Shown here in pieces: positions 16,128 to 24,140 of a stretch of DNA of 64,000 nt (within the stretch, counting starts at the first letter, position 1; every line of letters starts with the position of its first letter). Below the pieces are notes generated by a model, which saw only the letters and a list, made by a program, of their open reading frames with translations, ran no database searches and was not told the DNA's origin. The stretch is from Acidimicrobiales bacterium (GTDB lineage Bacteria; Actinomycetota; Acidimicrobiia; Acidimicrobiales; JAVJTC01): NCBI GenBank assembly GCA_040219085.1, contig JAVJTC010000020.1, forward strand, positions 144,317-208,316, written 5' to 3'. The translations under genes and the position numbers were made by a program.

Positions 16128-17584
16128 CCATCTCGTTCACCCTCGCCACGAAGCCGCCGGCCAACGTGGACCTGCGCGCCGTCGGCGTGACGACCGGGCA
16201 GTTGGATGAAGAACCCCACGGGCTCGACTGGGCCACCCTGCGGGCCCGGGGTTTCGAGGCGAAGGTCGCCCAGATCCAGATCGTCGGCGCAGACGACGGA
16301 GGTCCCCCGGTGGCTGCAGTCGGCCTCGGTCCCGCCGCCGACATCACACCGGTCGTCATCCGGCGTGCATCGGCAGCTCTCGCCCGCGCCTCACGACGCA
16401 GCGCCAAGCTGTCGAGCGCTCTGCTCGACGACATCGGCGACGCGGTGGAGCGGGTACCTGCGGCCCAGGCCCACGCCGAGGGTCTCGTTCTGGGTGCCTA
16501 CGAGTACCGCGTCCACAAGTCCGAGGGCACCCCGCATTCTCTCACCAAGGTCACCGTCACGGGAGGTGGCGGCGCTCCGGTTCGCAACTCGCTCAAGCGC
16601 GGCGCCGCCATCGCCGACGCCGTCTGTTTTGCCCGAGACCTGGTCAACGAACCGGGCGGGACGCTCACCCCACCCGAGTTGGCGACGCGGGCACAGGAGA
16701 TGGCCGACAAGGTGGGGCTGAAGGCCAAGATCCTCGACGAGGCGGCCATCAGGAAGGCGAAACTGGGAGGCCTGCTCGGCGTCAACCGTGGGTCGGAACA
16801 GCCGCCGCGGTTGATCGAGTTGACCTACACCCCAGCGAAGAAGGCGAAGGGTTCGCTCGCGCTCGTCGGTAAGGGCATCACCTTCGATGCCGGCGGCCTG
16901 TCCATCAAGACCGGCCAGGGAATGATGACCATGAAGATGGACATGGGCGGGGGAGCGGCGGTCCTCGGCGCCATGTCGGCGCTTCCCGGCCTGGCACCCG
17001 CGGTGAAGGTCACGGCCTACGTGCCCGTGACCGACAACATGCTCGGCGGTGACGCGACACGACCCGGCGACGTCCTCACGATCCGCAACGGCAAGACCGT
17101 CGAGGTCCTCAACACCGACGCCGAGGGCCGACTCGTCCTCGCCGACGCGCTCTCGCTGGCCTCCGAGGCCGAGCCGGACGCGATCGTGGACCTCGCAACC
17201 CTCACGGGAGCGTGCCTGATCGCACTCGGTGGCGACATCGCCGGGCTGATGGGCAACGACGACGCCTGGGTGGACCAGGTTCGTGCCGCCGCCGACTCGG
17301 CGGGCGAAGAGGTGTGGCCACTGCCGCTTCCCGACGGTTACCGCTCGCAGCTCGACAGCCCGGTTGCCGATCTCAAGAACATCGGTGGGTCCCACGGCGG
17401 GGCACTGACGGCTGGTCTGTTCTTGAAGGAGTTCGTCGCAGACGGCATCCCGTGGGCCCACATCGACATCGCGGGCCCCGCCTTCAACGAGGCCGTCCGC
17501 AACGAGGCACCCAAGGGCGGTTCCGGTTTCGGGGTCCGCTTGCTGCTGCAACTCGTCGAGGACTTCTCACCGCCCGGTTCCTGA
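16124..17584 (+). CDS. pepA: Leucyl aminopeptidase (M17 family, PepA)
   Basis: 486 residues. Cytoplasmic hexameric metallo-aminopeptidase that removes N-terminal residues. The C-terminal catalytic domain shows GKGITFDAGGLSIK (metal ligands Lys and Asp) and the family signature NTDAEGRLVLADAL, plus HIDIAGPAFNE near the end. The N-terminal macro-like domain (1-165) includes KLSSALLDDIGDAV and leads to DLVNEPGG. The GTG start at 16124 overlaps the adenosyltransferase stop and follows AAGAGGAGTC; the longer open frame back to 15362 lies inside the previous gene and was rejected. A pepB/pepA gene also lies close to the lipB/lipA genes in mycobacteria, so a loose actinobacterial neighbourhood is kept. 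Confidence 0.95.
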   Translation: MTISFTLATKPPANVDLRAVGVTTGQLDEEPHGLDWATLRARGFEAKVAQIQIVGADDGGPPVAAVGLGPAADITPVVIRRASAALARASRRSAKLSSALLDDIGDAVERVPAAQAHAEGLVLGAYEYRVHKSEGTPHSLTKVTVTGGGGAPVRNSLKRGAAIADAVCFARDLVNEPGGTLTPPELATRAQEMADKVGLKAKILDEAAIRKAKLGGLLGVNRGSEQPPRLIELTYTPAKKAKGSLALVGKGITFDAGGLSIKTGQGMMTMKMDMGGGAAVLGAMSALPGLAPAVKVTAYVPVTDNMLGGDATRPGDVLTIRNGKTVEVLNTDAEGRLVLADALSLASEAEPDAIVDLATLTGACLIALGGDIAGLMGNDDAWVDQVRAAADSAGEEVWPLPLPDGYRSQLDSPVADLKNIGGSHGGALTAGLFLKEFVADGIPWAHIDIAGPAFNEAVRNEAPKGGSGFGVRLLLQLVEDFSPPGS

Positions 17585-17614
17585 ACCTCCCGGGTCGACC
17601 GGGTACCTGGTGTC

Positions 17615-18313
17615 TCACGCGGCCTCGCGGCCGGCGCGCCGGTAGTCGTCGGCCCAACGGACCGCGGCGTGGGCCATGGCGGGGTGGAAGTGCCAACGGT
17701 GGAGCTGTCGTTCGACGGCTTCGACGTCGTCGCCACTCTCGAACAGCGCCAGCGCCACGCGCTTGGCCCTCTCGGCCAGTTCGGACCCGTCAGGGCGAGG
17801 TGATTCCAGGCCCCACCTCTCGTGGAGGCCGATGAGTCTTTCGGGTAGGCGCCGTACGTGCCCCCGGTTCAGAGGTGGGAGGCGGCGGCGGACCTGTAGG
17901 CCGCTACGCCCGTCGCGCCGCATGAGCCCGAACTGGGCGCAGCGGTCCACGGTGCGGGCGAAGGTGGCGTTCTTGGATCGTGAGCCCCCGATTCCCAGCT
18001 CCGCGGCGCAGTGGTCCAGACGCATCTCGTACCCGTCGGGATGTGCGTCGAGGCCCGTCGTCACGCGGCGAATCAGCCAGGTGCACGACGGGCCGATCAC
18101 GGGCAGCCAGAAGGCCTCCACGTACGCCGAGCGCGGGTGGACCCCCAACTCGTCGACGATCGGGTCCAACCAGGCCTCCACCCTGACGATGTCGGGGTGG
18201 CCGGCGCCGCGCTGGGTGGCGCCGCCCACCGCGGCCGGATCACCGGACGGGGTGGCCGGCGGCGACTCCACGGAGGGATCGAGCAGGGAGACGATGTCGG
18301 ATCGAAAAGGCAT
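17615..18313 (-). CDS. Conserved actinobacterial-type protein of unknown function, possibly DNA-binding
   Basis: 232 residues, no signal peptide or membrane helix. Residues 1-38 are Pro/Ala/Gly-rich and probably disordered. The central part contains AYVEAFWLPVIGPSCTWLI, then HPDGYEMRLDHCAAELGIG and SKNATFARTVDRCAQFGLM, a pattern that could form a winged helix (replication-initiator or MarR-like topology). The C-terminal 60 residues form an alpha-helical module (ALALFESGDDVEAVERQLHRWHF). It is rich in Arg and His. It is divergent from the sirtuin gene, with a -10 element 6 nt before its ATG. I do not recognise a characterised homologue. Confidence 0.6.
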   Translation of the reverse strand: MPFRSDIVSLLDPSVESPPATPSGDPAAVGGATQRGAGHPDIVRVEAWLDPIVDELGVHPRSAYVEAFWLPVIGPSCTWLIRRVTTGLDAHPDGYEMRLDHCAAELGIGGSRSKNATFARTVDRCAQFGLMRRDGRSGLQVRRRLPPLNRGHVRRLPERLIGLHERWGLESPRPDGSELAERAKRVALALFESGDDVEAVERQLHRWHFHPAMAHAAVRWADDYRRAGREAA

Positions 18314-18319
18314 GAAAGA

Positions 18320-18325
18320 ACCCTA
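18320..18325 (-). promoter_or_regulatory. -10 element (TAGGGT) for the unknown gene starting at 18313
   Basis: On the minus strand TAGGGT ends 6 nt before the ATG at 18313, indicating a leaderless transcript. It lies in an unusually AT-rich 110-base divergent gap. Confidence 0.45.
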
Positions 18326-18412
18326 GGAGACGGAGATGACGTTTACAAGTATGTCGATAACTTTCAATAAAGCCGAGTGTGGCCGGGCTGTGGTCCTGGT
18401 GGCGCCATCTCC
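18326..18412. promoter_or_regulatory. AT-rich divergent intergenic segment
   Basis: Bases 18338-18373 (GACGTTTACAAG through TTTCAATAAAG) are the most AT-rich stretch noticed in the window. A TTTACA at 18342-18347 could be a -35 hexamer, but no convincing -10 lies at the right distance. A regulator may bind between the two divergent genes. Confidence 0.3.
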
Positions 18413-18418
18413 TACTCT
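18413..18418 (+). promoter_or_regulatory. -10 element (TACTCT) for the sirtuin gene
   Basis: TACTCT ends 7 nt before GTG 18426, which fits leaderless transcription and was used to choose that start over the in-frame ATG at 18336. Confidence 0.45.
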
Positions 18419-18425
18419 GAGCCGT

Positions 18426-19220
18426 GTGAAGCCCGCCTCCGAGTTGACCTCCGAGATCGCCGCGGCCGCCGAGTTGGTTGCCGCGTCCGACGACGTCGTC
18501 GTGCTCACGGGCGCCGGAATCTCCACCGACAGCGGCATCCCCGACTTCCGGGGCCCGGACGGGATCTGGACGAAGGATCCCGATGCCGAGAAGGCATCGA
18601 ACATCGAGTTCTACGTGTCCGACGCGGATCTGCGGAAGCGCAACTGGCAGCGCCACGTGGAGGGTTCGCCCTACCTGGGGCGTGACCCCAACCCGGGACA
18701 CCACGCCCTGGTCGATCTGGAGAGCCAGGGGCGACTCCACACGCTCATCACCCAGAACGTCGACGGCCTCCATCTGGCGGCGGGGACCTCACCGCAACGC
18801 CTCGTCGAGATCCACGGGAACGCACGCAACGTGAAGTGCCTGGACTGCGGGGACGGGGCACCGCTGCAGGTCGCCATCGACAGGGTGGCGCAGGGGGAGG
18901 TGGACCCGCCGTGCCGCAGCTGCGGGGGGATCCTCAAGACCGCGACCGTCTCGTTCGGGCAGAGTCTCGACAACGACGACCTCCTGCGGTCCCAGCAGGC
19001 AGCCGGTGAGGCGGACCTGCTGCTCGCCGTCGGCTCGACGCTCACCGTCTACCCGGTGGCCGAGGTGGTCCCGATGGCCCACCGGCGCGGCGTGCCGGTC
19101 GTCATCGTGAACGGGTCGCCGACCCCGTTCGATGCCATCGCGACGGTGGTCCTGCGGGCCTCGATCTCCGAGGTCCTGCCCATCGTCGTGGCCGCCGGCG
19201 CCGCCGCTGGGCCCTCGTGA
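18426..19220 (+). CDS. NAD-dependent protein deacylase, sirtuin (Sir2/CobB family)
   Basis: 264 residues from GTG 18426. Removes acyl groups from lysine using NAD+. The NAD-binding blocks LTGAGISTDSGIPDFRG (27-43) and TQNVDGLH (109-116), catalytic H130 in VEIHGN, and four zinc cysteines C138, C141, C163 and C166 are all present. The Rossmann end has LLAVGSTLTVYPV. The Ala-Tyr/Arg desuccinylase pair of CobB is not obvious, so deacetylase activity is likely. The in-frame upstream ATG at 18336 would add 30 residues lacking family similarity and spanning the promoter, so it was not used. Confidence 0.92.
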   Translation: MKPASELTSEIAAAAELVAASDDVVVLTGAGISTDSGIPDFRGPDGIWTKDPDAEKASNIEFYVSDADLRKRNWQRHVEGSPYLGRDPNPGHHALVDLESQGRLHTLITQNVDGLHLAAGTSPQRLVEIHGNARNVKCLDCGDGAPLQVAIDRVAQGEVDPPCRSCGGILKTATVSFGQSLDNDDLLRSQQAAGEADLLLAVGSTLTVYPVAEVVPMAHRRGVPVVIVNGSPTPFDAIATVVLRASISEVLPIVVAAGAAAGPS

Positions 19221-19283
19221 GCAGGTGCGGGGAATCATCCGGCCATCCACGCGGTTGACGTAGGCGATACCTGACCAGTTCAC

Positions 19284-19289
19284 TAGGCT
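19284..19289 (+). promoter_or_regulatory. Candidate -10 element (TAGGCT) for the rhodanese-ThiF gene
   Basis: TAGGCT lies 47 bases before the ATG at 19337. A TTGACG at 19255-19260 resembles a -35 box but the 23-base spacing is too long, so that pairing is doubtful. This gene has a ribosome binding site and a leader. Confidence 0.3.
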
Positions 19290-19336
19290 TTAGCGCGACT
19301 CATCACCAGAGCGTGCGCGCGAGGAGAGAAGAGATC

Positions 19337-20512
19337 ATGGCGAGCTTCAGGGACCTCCTGGCCGACACGAAGGCCCGTATCCGCGAGGTCGACACCGCCG
19401 AGGCCGACGAGATGCGCGCCGCGGGTGCTGTCCTGCTCGACGTCCGCGAGGCAGACGAGTTCGAGCAGGGTTCCATCCCCGGTGCCGTCTTCATCCCCCG
19501 GGGTCAGCTCGAGTCGAACATCGAGAACCGCATCGGCGACAAGGACGCCACCGTCGTCATCCACTGCGCCGGTGGGACACGTTCGGCCTTCGCCGCCGAG
19601 ACGCTCACCCAACTCGGCTATTCCGACGTCGTATCCATGGCCGGCGGGTTCAACAAGTGGAAGGACGAGGGGCGCGACTGGAAGGTCCCCCGCACACTCG
19701 ATCCCGCCCAGCGCAACCGCTACCAGCGCCACCTGCTTCTCCCCGAGGTCGGCGAGGAGGGGCAGTTGAAGCTCCTCGACGCCAAGGTGCTGCTGCTCGG
19801 TGCCGGTGGGCTCGGCTCACCCGCTGCGATGTACCTCGCCGCGGCCGGTGTCGGCACGATCGGCATCGTCGACATGGACGTCGTCGACGAGTCCAACCTC
19901 CAGCGCCAGATCCTCCACAACCTGGACCGCATCGGGGATCGCAAGGTCGACTCCGCCAAGAAGACGCTGTCGGCGATCAACCCCGACATCGACGTCGTCA
20001 CCTACGACGTCCGCCTCGGCGCCGACAACGTGGTCGAAATCATCGAGGGCTACGACGTCATCGTCGACGGCACCGACAACTTCCCGGTGCGCTACATGGT
20101 CAACGACGCCTCCGTGAAGCTCGGAATCCCGGTGGTGCACGGTTCGATATTCCGTTTCGAGGGCCAGGTCACGGTGTTCGACCCGCTCACCGGCCCGACC
20201 TACCGCGACATGCTCCCCGAGCCGCCCCCCGCCGAGATGGCGCCGAGTTGCGCCGAAGCCGGTGTCCTGGGTGTCCTGCCCGGCATCGTCGGGTCGATCC
20301 AGGCCCTCGAGGCGATCAAGTTGATCCTCGGTCACGGAGACTCGCTCGTCGGGCGCCTGCTCACCTTCGACTCCACCGAGATGTCGTTCCGCGAGTACAA
20401 GCTCAACGTGGACCCCGCCAACGAGATCACCTACGCCAACCGGGACCGCATCCAGGTCGTCGAACTCGACGGCCTGTGCGCCCCGGTGCCCCTCGCCGCC
20501 CCTGCCGCCTGA
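19337..20512 (+). CDS. Rhodanese-ThiF/MoeB-like sulfur-carrier adenylyltransferase fusion
   Basis: 391 residues. The N-terminal rhodanese domain (1-118) has the sulfur-accepting cysteine C77 in HCAGGTR. The ThiF/MoeB/E1-like domain (about 122-385) has GAGGLG (155-160) and the R/Q/D adenylation residues in NLQRQILH; C305 in PSCAEAGVLG matches the cysteine conserved in MoeB and Uba4. Together they would adenylate the C-terminus of a ubiquitin-like sulfur carrier (MoaD, ThiS or CysO type) and load sulfur on it. Two oddities: the rhodanese is N-terminal, whereas actinobacterial MoeZ has it C-terminal, and the structural zinc cysteines are gone (T288 and D291 replace one CxxC, and the C-terminal CxxC region reads NEITYANR). 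A strong GAGGAGAGAAGAG site precedes the ATG. The carrier protein is not in the window. Confidence 0.88.
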   Translation: MASFRDLLADTKARIREVDTAEADEMRAAGAVLLDVREADEFEQGSIPGAVFIPRGQLESNIENRIGDKDATVVIHCAGGTRSAFAAETLTQLGYSDVVSMAGGFNKWKDEGRDWKVPRTLDPAQRNRYQRHLLLPEVGEEGQLKLLDAKVLLLGAGGLGSPAAMYLAAAGVGTIGIVDMDVVDESNLQRQILHNLDRIGDRKVDSAKKTLSAINPDIDVVTYDVRLGADNVVEIIEGYDVIVDGTDNFPVRYMVNDASVKLGIPVVHGSIFRFEGQVTVFDPLTGPTYRDMLPEPPPAEMAPSCAEAGVLGVLPGIVGSIQALEAIKLILGHGDSLVGRLLTFDSTEMSFREYKLNVDPANEITYANRDRIQVVELDGLCAPVPLAAPAA

Positions 20513-20545
20513 GGCCGCAGTCGGTCACCCGGCGCCACAGGGGCG

Positions 20546-20551
20546 TACACT
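20546..20551 (+). promoter_or_regulatory. -10 element (TACACT) for the rml operon
   Basis: TACACT ends 8 nt before GTG 20560; no ribosome binding site is seen. It would drive the rmlACBD operon with a leaderless first gene. Confidence 0.45.
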
Positions 20552-20559
20552 CGGCCGCC

Positions 20560-21669
20560 GTGAAAGCCCTCGTCCTCGCCGGTGGAGCAGGGACACGGTT
20601 GCGGCCCATCACCCACACCTCGGCCAAGCAACTCGTCCCCATCGCCAACAAGCCGATCCTCTTCTACGGGATCGAGGACCTCGTCGCCGCCGGAATCACC
20701 GACATCGGCGTCATCGTCGGTGAGACGGCCGCGGAGATCCGCGCCGCACTCGGCGACGGTTCCGCGTTCGGGGCGACGATGACCTACATCCCCCAGGACG
20801 CGCCGCTCGGACTCGCGCACTGCGTGCTGATCGCGCGTGACTTCCTCGGCGACGACGAGTTCGTCATGTACCTGGGCGACAACATGCTCGAGCAGGGCCT
20901 CGACGAGTTCGTCGACCAGTTCGTGAGTTCGCGGCGGGCGGCCGACGAGCCGGAGGTCGGATCCGAACCGCGCAGGCCCGTGGCCCAGATACTCCTCGCC
21001 CACGTCGACGATCCCACGGCGTTCGGGGTCGCGGAGATCGGCCCCGGCGGCGATGTGGTGTCGCTGGTCGAGAAGCCCGCCGATCCGCCCTCGGACCTCG
21101 CTCTCGTCGGGGTGTACATGTTCGACAGCCTCATCCACGACGCGGTCGCCGCCATCGAACCGTCCGAACGCGGGGAACTCGAGATCACCGACGCCATCGC
21201 ATGGCTCGTCGACAACGGGCACCGGGTCGAGCACAGGGTCCTCGAGGGCTGGTGGATCGACACCGGCAAGAAGGACCCCCTGCTCGAGTGCAACAGGCTC
21301 GTTCTCGAGCGAGTGGAACCGGCGATGGCGGGCACGCTCGAAGGGAACTCCCGTCTCGAGGGGCGCGTGGTGATCGAGGAGGGTGCACGGATCGTGGACT
21401 CCATCGTGCGGGGGCCGGCCATCATCGGCCGCAACACCCTCGTGGAGTCCTCGTTCATCGGGCCATTCACCTCGGTCGGCGACGGCTGCGAGGTCACCGA
21501 CAGTGAGCTCGACCACTCGGTGGTCCTCGCGAACAGCCGCATCTCGGGCGTCACACGCCTCGTCGACTCGCTCATCGGACGTAACGCCGTGGTCGAACGC
21601 GGGCCGCGTCGGCCACGAGCCTCGCGCATGATGCTCGGAGACCACAGCGTGGTGGAACTCGAAGGATGA
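20560..21669 (+). CDS. rmlA: Glucose-1-phosphate thymidylyltransferase, long form
   Basis: 369 residues. Makes dTDP-glucose from dTTP and glucose 1-phosphate, first step to dTDP-rhamnose. The nucleotide-binding GGAGTRLRP (8-16) and the block SAKQLVPIANKPILFYGIE define the long (StrD/RfbA-like) form. MYLGDNM carries the metal-binding Asp, and WWIDTGKKDPLLE is the family sugar-site segment. A C-terminal left-handed beta-helix of hexapeptides (about 255-350, ARIVDSIVRGPAIIG) is typical of the long form. The true start is GTG 20560; an open frame back to 19657 is a shadow of the upstream gene. First gene of rmlACBD. Confidence 0.93.
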   Translation: MKALVLAGGAGTRLRPITHTSAKQLVPIANKPILFYGIEDLVAAGITDIGVIVGETAAEIRAALGDGSAFGATMTYIPQDAPLGLAHCVLIARDFLGDDEFVMYLGDNMLEQGLDEFVDQFVSSRRAADEPEVGSEPRRPVAQILLAHVDDPTAFGVAEIGPGGDVVSLVEKPADPPSDLALVGVYMFDSLIHDAVAAIEPSERGELEITDAIAWLVDNGHRVEHRVLEGWWIDTGKKDPLLECNRLVLERVEPAMAGTLEGNSRLEGRVVIEEGARIVDSIVRGPAIIGRNTLVESSFIGPFTSVGDGCEVTDSELDHSVVLANSRISGVTRLVDSLIGRNAVVERGPRRPRASRMMLGDHSVVELEG

Positions 21670-21730
21670 CGTCTCCGATCGACCGCCGGAACGTCGACTC
21701 GCGCCATGCCGGTCGTGAGGAGCAGCGCCG

Positions 21731-22303
21731 ATGACCGAAGTGAGCCCCGCCGCCGAGATCGAGGGAGTCGTCATCGTCACGCCCTCCATCCATGGTGACG
21801 AACGGGGGGTCTTCGTCGAGACCTACCGGCGTTCGTGGGTGCCGGGAGGCCGCGAGATGATCCAGGCCAACCGTGCGGACCGCACGGCGGGTTGTGTCGT
21901 GGGCCTGCACTACCACCTCCACCAGGCCGACTACTGGTACGTCCCGTTCGGACGTGCCCGCGTCGTTCTCCACGACCTGCGCGTGGGCTCGGCCACTGAC
22001 GGCGCAACGATGTCGTTCGACCTCGGCGAGGATGCCGACGGCACCAACGCCCACCGCGGCGTCTACATCCCGCCCGGTGTCGCCCACGGGTTCGCATCGC
22101 TCACCGACATGACCATCACGTACCTCGTCGACGGCTACTACAACCCCGCCGACGAACTGGGTGTGGCCTGGGACGATCCTCAGATCGCAGGGGACTGGGG
22201 TGTCGACACGCCGATCCTGTCCGAGCGCGACAGCCGCAACCCCCGCCGCGCCGACATCAGCGCCGATGTGCGACCGCACGCCGGTCTCCGGACCGGGCCG
22301 TGA
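21731..22303 (+). CDS. rmlC: dTDP-4-dehydrorhamnose 3,5-epimerase
   Basis: 190 residues of the RmlC cupin family. The block HGDERGVFVETYRR near the N-terminus and the active-site segment VVGLHYHLHQADYWYV (general base His in GLHYH) are recognisable, followed by YIPPGVAHGFASL. The family consensus has RGLHYQ; the Val-Gly and second His here are mild deviations, so it could act on a related dTDP-4-keto sugar. Ribosome binding site GAGGAGCAG is just upstream. The stop overlaps the GTG of rmlB. Confidence 0.88.
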   Translation: MTEVSPAAEIEGVVIVTPSIHGDERGVFVETYRRSWVPGGREMIQANRADRTAGCVVGLHYHLHQADYWYVPFGRARVVLHDLRVGSATDGATMSFDLGEDADGTNAHRGVYIPPGVAHGFASLTDMTITYLVDGYYNPADELGVAWDDPQIAGDWGVDTPILSERDSRNPRRADISADVRPHAGLRTGP

Positions 22304-23259
22304 AGATCCTCGTCACCGGCGGTGCCGGCTTCATCGGGGCGAATTTCGTCCACCATCTGCTCGCGACGAGCGACGACGATGTCACGGTCTACGACGCCCT
22401 GACCTACGCCGGGAATCCGGCCAACCTCGATCCTGTCCGTGACGACGCCCGGTTCGCGTTCGTCCACGGCGACGTCTGTGACCGCGATGCGCTGACCGCA
22501 GCGATGGACGGCCATGACGCGGTTGTCCACTTCGCCGCGGAATCGCACGTCGACCGCTCCATCGTGTCGCCCGACGAGTTCGTGCGCACCAACTGTGACG
22601 GGACCAACGTCGTGTGTGACGTCGCCCGCACGGTCGGCGTGGAGCGTCTGGTGCACATCTCGACCGACGAGGTCTACGGGTCGATCGTCGAGGGTTCCTT
22701 CTCCGAGGACGACCCGTTGGGTCCCCGCTCGCCCTATGCCGCGTCCAAGGCGGGGTCGGACCTCATCGCTCTCGCCTACCACACGACCCATGACCTCCCC
22801 GTCGTGGTGACCCGCTCGTCCAACAACTTCGGGCCGCTGCAGTTCCCCGAGAAGGTCATCCCGCTGTTCGTGACGAACCTCCTCGACGGGCGCCGGGTTC
22901 CCCTCTACGGCGACGGCCTCAACGTGCGTGACTGGTGTCACGTGAGCGACAACTGCGCCGCCGTGGACCTCGTGTTGCGAGGCGGCGAGATCGGGACCGT
23001 CTACAACATCGGTGCCGGCAACGAGATCACGAATCGCGACCTCACCGGGCGGATCCTCGCGTTGTGTGGCGCCGACGGGTCGATGATCGAACCCGTCGCC
23101 GACCGCCTCGGGCACGATCGTCGGTATTCGGTCACCACCGACCGGATCCGTGCGCTCGGCTGGACCCCGGAGCGCAGTCTCGACGAGGCGTTGGCGGAGA
23201 CCGTCGAGTGGTACCGGGCCAACCGCGCCTGGTGGGAGCCGTTGAAGGCGGCCGGGTGA
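22300..23259 (+). CDS. rmlB: dTDP-glucose 4,6-dehydratase
   Basis: 319 residues, extended short-chain dehydrogenase. The NAD-binding GGAGFIG is at 7-13, the sugar-binding AESHVDRSI, catalytic STDEVYG (Thr, Asp, Glu) and YAASKAGSD (Tyr-x3-Lys) are all present, and SSNNFGPLQFPEK is a RmlB-specific block. Converts dTDP-glucose to the 4-keto-6-deoxy sugar. GTG start overlaps rmlC stop, and its own stop overlaps the rmlD start, so translation is coupled through the operon. Slightly shorter than E. coli RfbB (361). Confidence 0.95.
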   Translation: MKILVTGGAGFIGANFVHHLLATSDDDVTVYDALTYAGNPANLDPVRDDARFAFVHGDVCDRDALTAAMDGHDAVVHFAAESHVDRSIVSPDEFVRTNCDGTNVVCDVARTVGVERLVHISTDEVYGSIVEGSFSEDDPLGPRSPYAASKAGSDLIALAYHTTHDLPVVVTRSSNNFGPLQFPEKVIPLFVTNLLDGRRVPLYGDGLNVRDWCHVSDNCAAVDLVLRGGEIGTVYNIGAGNEITNRDLTGRILALCGADGSMIEPVADRLGHDRRYSVTTDRIRALGWTPERSLDEALAETVEWYRANRAWWEPLKAAG

Positions 23260-24107
23260 GGGTTATCGTCACCGGCGCCGGTGGCCAACTGGGCACCGAG
23301 GTGGCCGCGGCCTTCGCCCGGCGTTCCCACGACGAGCTCATCGCGCTCTCTCACGGGAGCCTCGACGTCACCGACCGCGACGCGGTCCTCGGTGTCGTCG
23401 GCACCCACCGGCCGGACGCGATCGTGAACTGTGCCGCGTACACCGATGTGGACGGGTGCGAGTCCGACGAGATCGGTGCCTATGCGCTGAACGCGTGGGC
23501 GGTCCGTCACCTCGCCGAAGCCGGGCGACGTTTCGACGCCCATCTGTGCCATGTCTCGACCGACTACGTCTTCTCCGGGGAGAAGCCGACCCCGTACCAC
23601 GAGTGGGACCCGACCAGCCCACGGTCCGTCTATGGGGCATCGAAGCTGGCCGGCGAGTTCGAGGCGGGGGCGACCGCCACCGTCGTGCGCACCGCGTGGC
23701 TGTGCGGACCGACCGGCCACAACATCGTGAAGACCATCCTGCGTCTCGCCGCCCGGGACGACTCGCCGCTGCGGTTCGTCGATGATCAGGTCGGGAGCCC
23801 GACTCATGCGGGTGACCTCGCGGCGACGCTGCGTCGCCTCGTGGTCGACCGTCGGCCGGGCACCTGGCACGTCACCAACGCCGGGTCGGTGTCGTGGTAT
23901 GAGGTGGCGCGTCGCGTGCTGGCCGCAGGGGGACACGACCCCGGGCGGGTGCAACCGGTGACCACGGCGGAGCTGCAGCCACCCCGACCGGCGCCCCGTC
24001 CCACCAACTCGGTACTGGAGAACCGCGCGCTCAGATTGGCAGGCCTGGAGGGGCCGGGGGAGTGGGGCGACGCGTTCGACAGACTCGTCGCGCAGATCGT
24101 CGCCTGA
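23256..24107 (+). CDS. rmlD: dTDP-4-dehydrorhamnose reductase
   Basis: 283 residues. NADPH-binding GAGGQLG (7-13), NCAAYTDVDGCESDE, the catalytic STDYVFSG and YGASKLAGE (Tyr-x3-Lys) identify RmlD. It makes dTDP-L-rhamnose, the end product of this operon. The real start is GTG 23256 overlapping the rmlB stop; an open frame from 22935 is a shadow. A strong hairpin follows 3 bases beyond the stop, closing the operon. Confidence 0.95.
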   Translation: MRVIVTGAGGQLGTEVAAAFARRSHDELIALSHGSLDVTDRDAVLGVVGTHRPDAIVNCAAYTDVDGCESDEIGAYALNAWAVRHLAEAGRRFDAHLCHVSTDYVFSGEKPTPYHEWDPTSPRSVYGASKLAGEFEAGATATVVRTAWLCGPTGHNIVKTILRLAARDDSPLRFVDDQVGSPTHAGDLAATLRRLVVDRRPGTWHVTNAGSVSWYEVARRVLAAGGHDPGRVQPVTTAELQPPRPAPRPTNSVLENRALRLAGLEGPGEWGDAFDRLVAQIVA

Positions 24108-24109
24108 CT

Positions 24110-24136
24110 CGGCCCCGGTCCCGCCTGCCGGGGCCG
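24110..24136. terminator. Bidirectional hairpin between rmlD and the SpoIID-like gene
   Basis: A perfect 9-bp stem (CGGCCCCGG at 24110-24118, complement at 24128-24136) with a 9-base loop lies in the 33-base gap between two convergent genes, so it probably ends transcription from both sides. No T tract. Confidence 0.6.
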
Positions 24137-24140
24137 CAGA

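Noticed and set aside
17585..17614. CCCGG/CCGGG hairpin between pepA and the convergent unknown gene
   Set aside because: Stem of 5 bp only, no T tract; not distinguishable from chance.
18336..18425. Upstream ATG extending the sirtuin by 30 residues
   Set aside because: The extension is AT-rich, lacks family similarity and would contain the -10 element; GTG 18426 fits the sirtuin N-terminus.
19255..19289. TTGACG...TAGGCT as a paired promoter for the rhodanese-ThiF gene
   Set aside because: The 23-base spacing is too long for a sigma-70-type pair; only the -10 half was kept, with low confidence.
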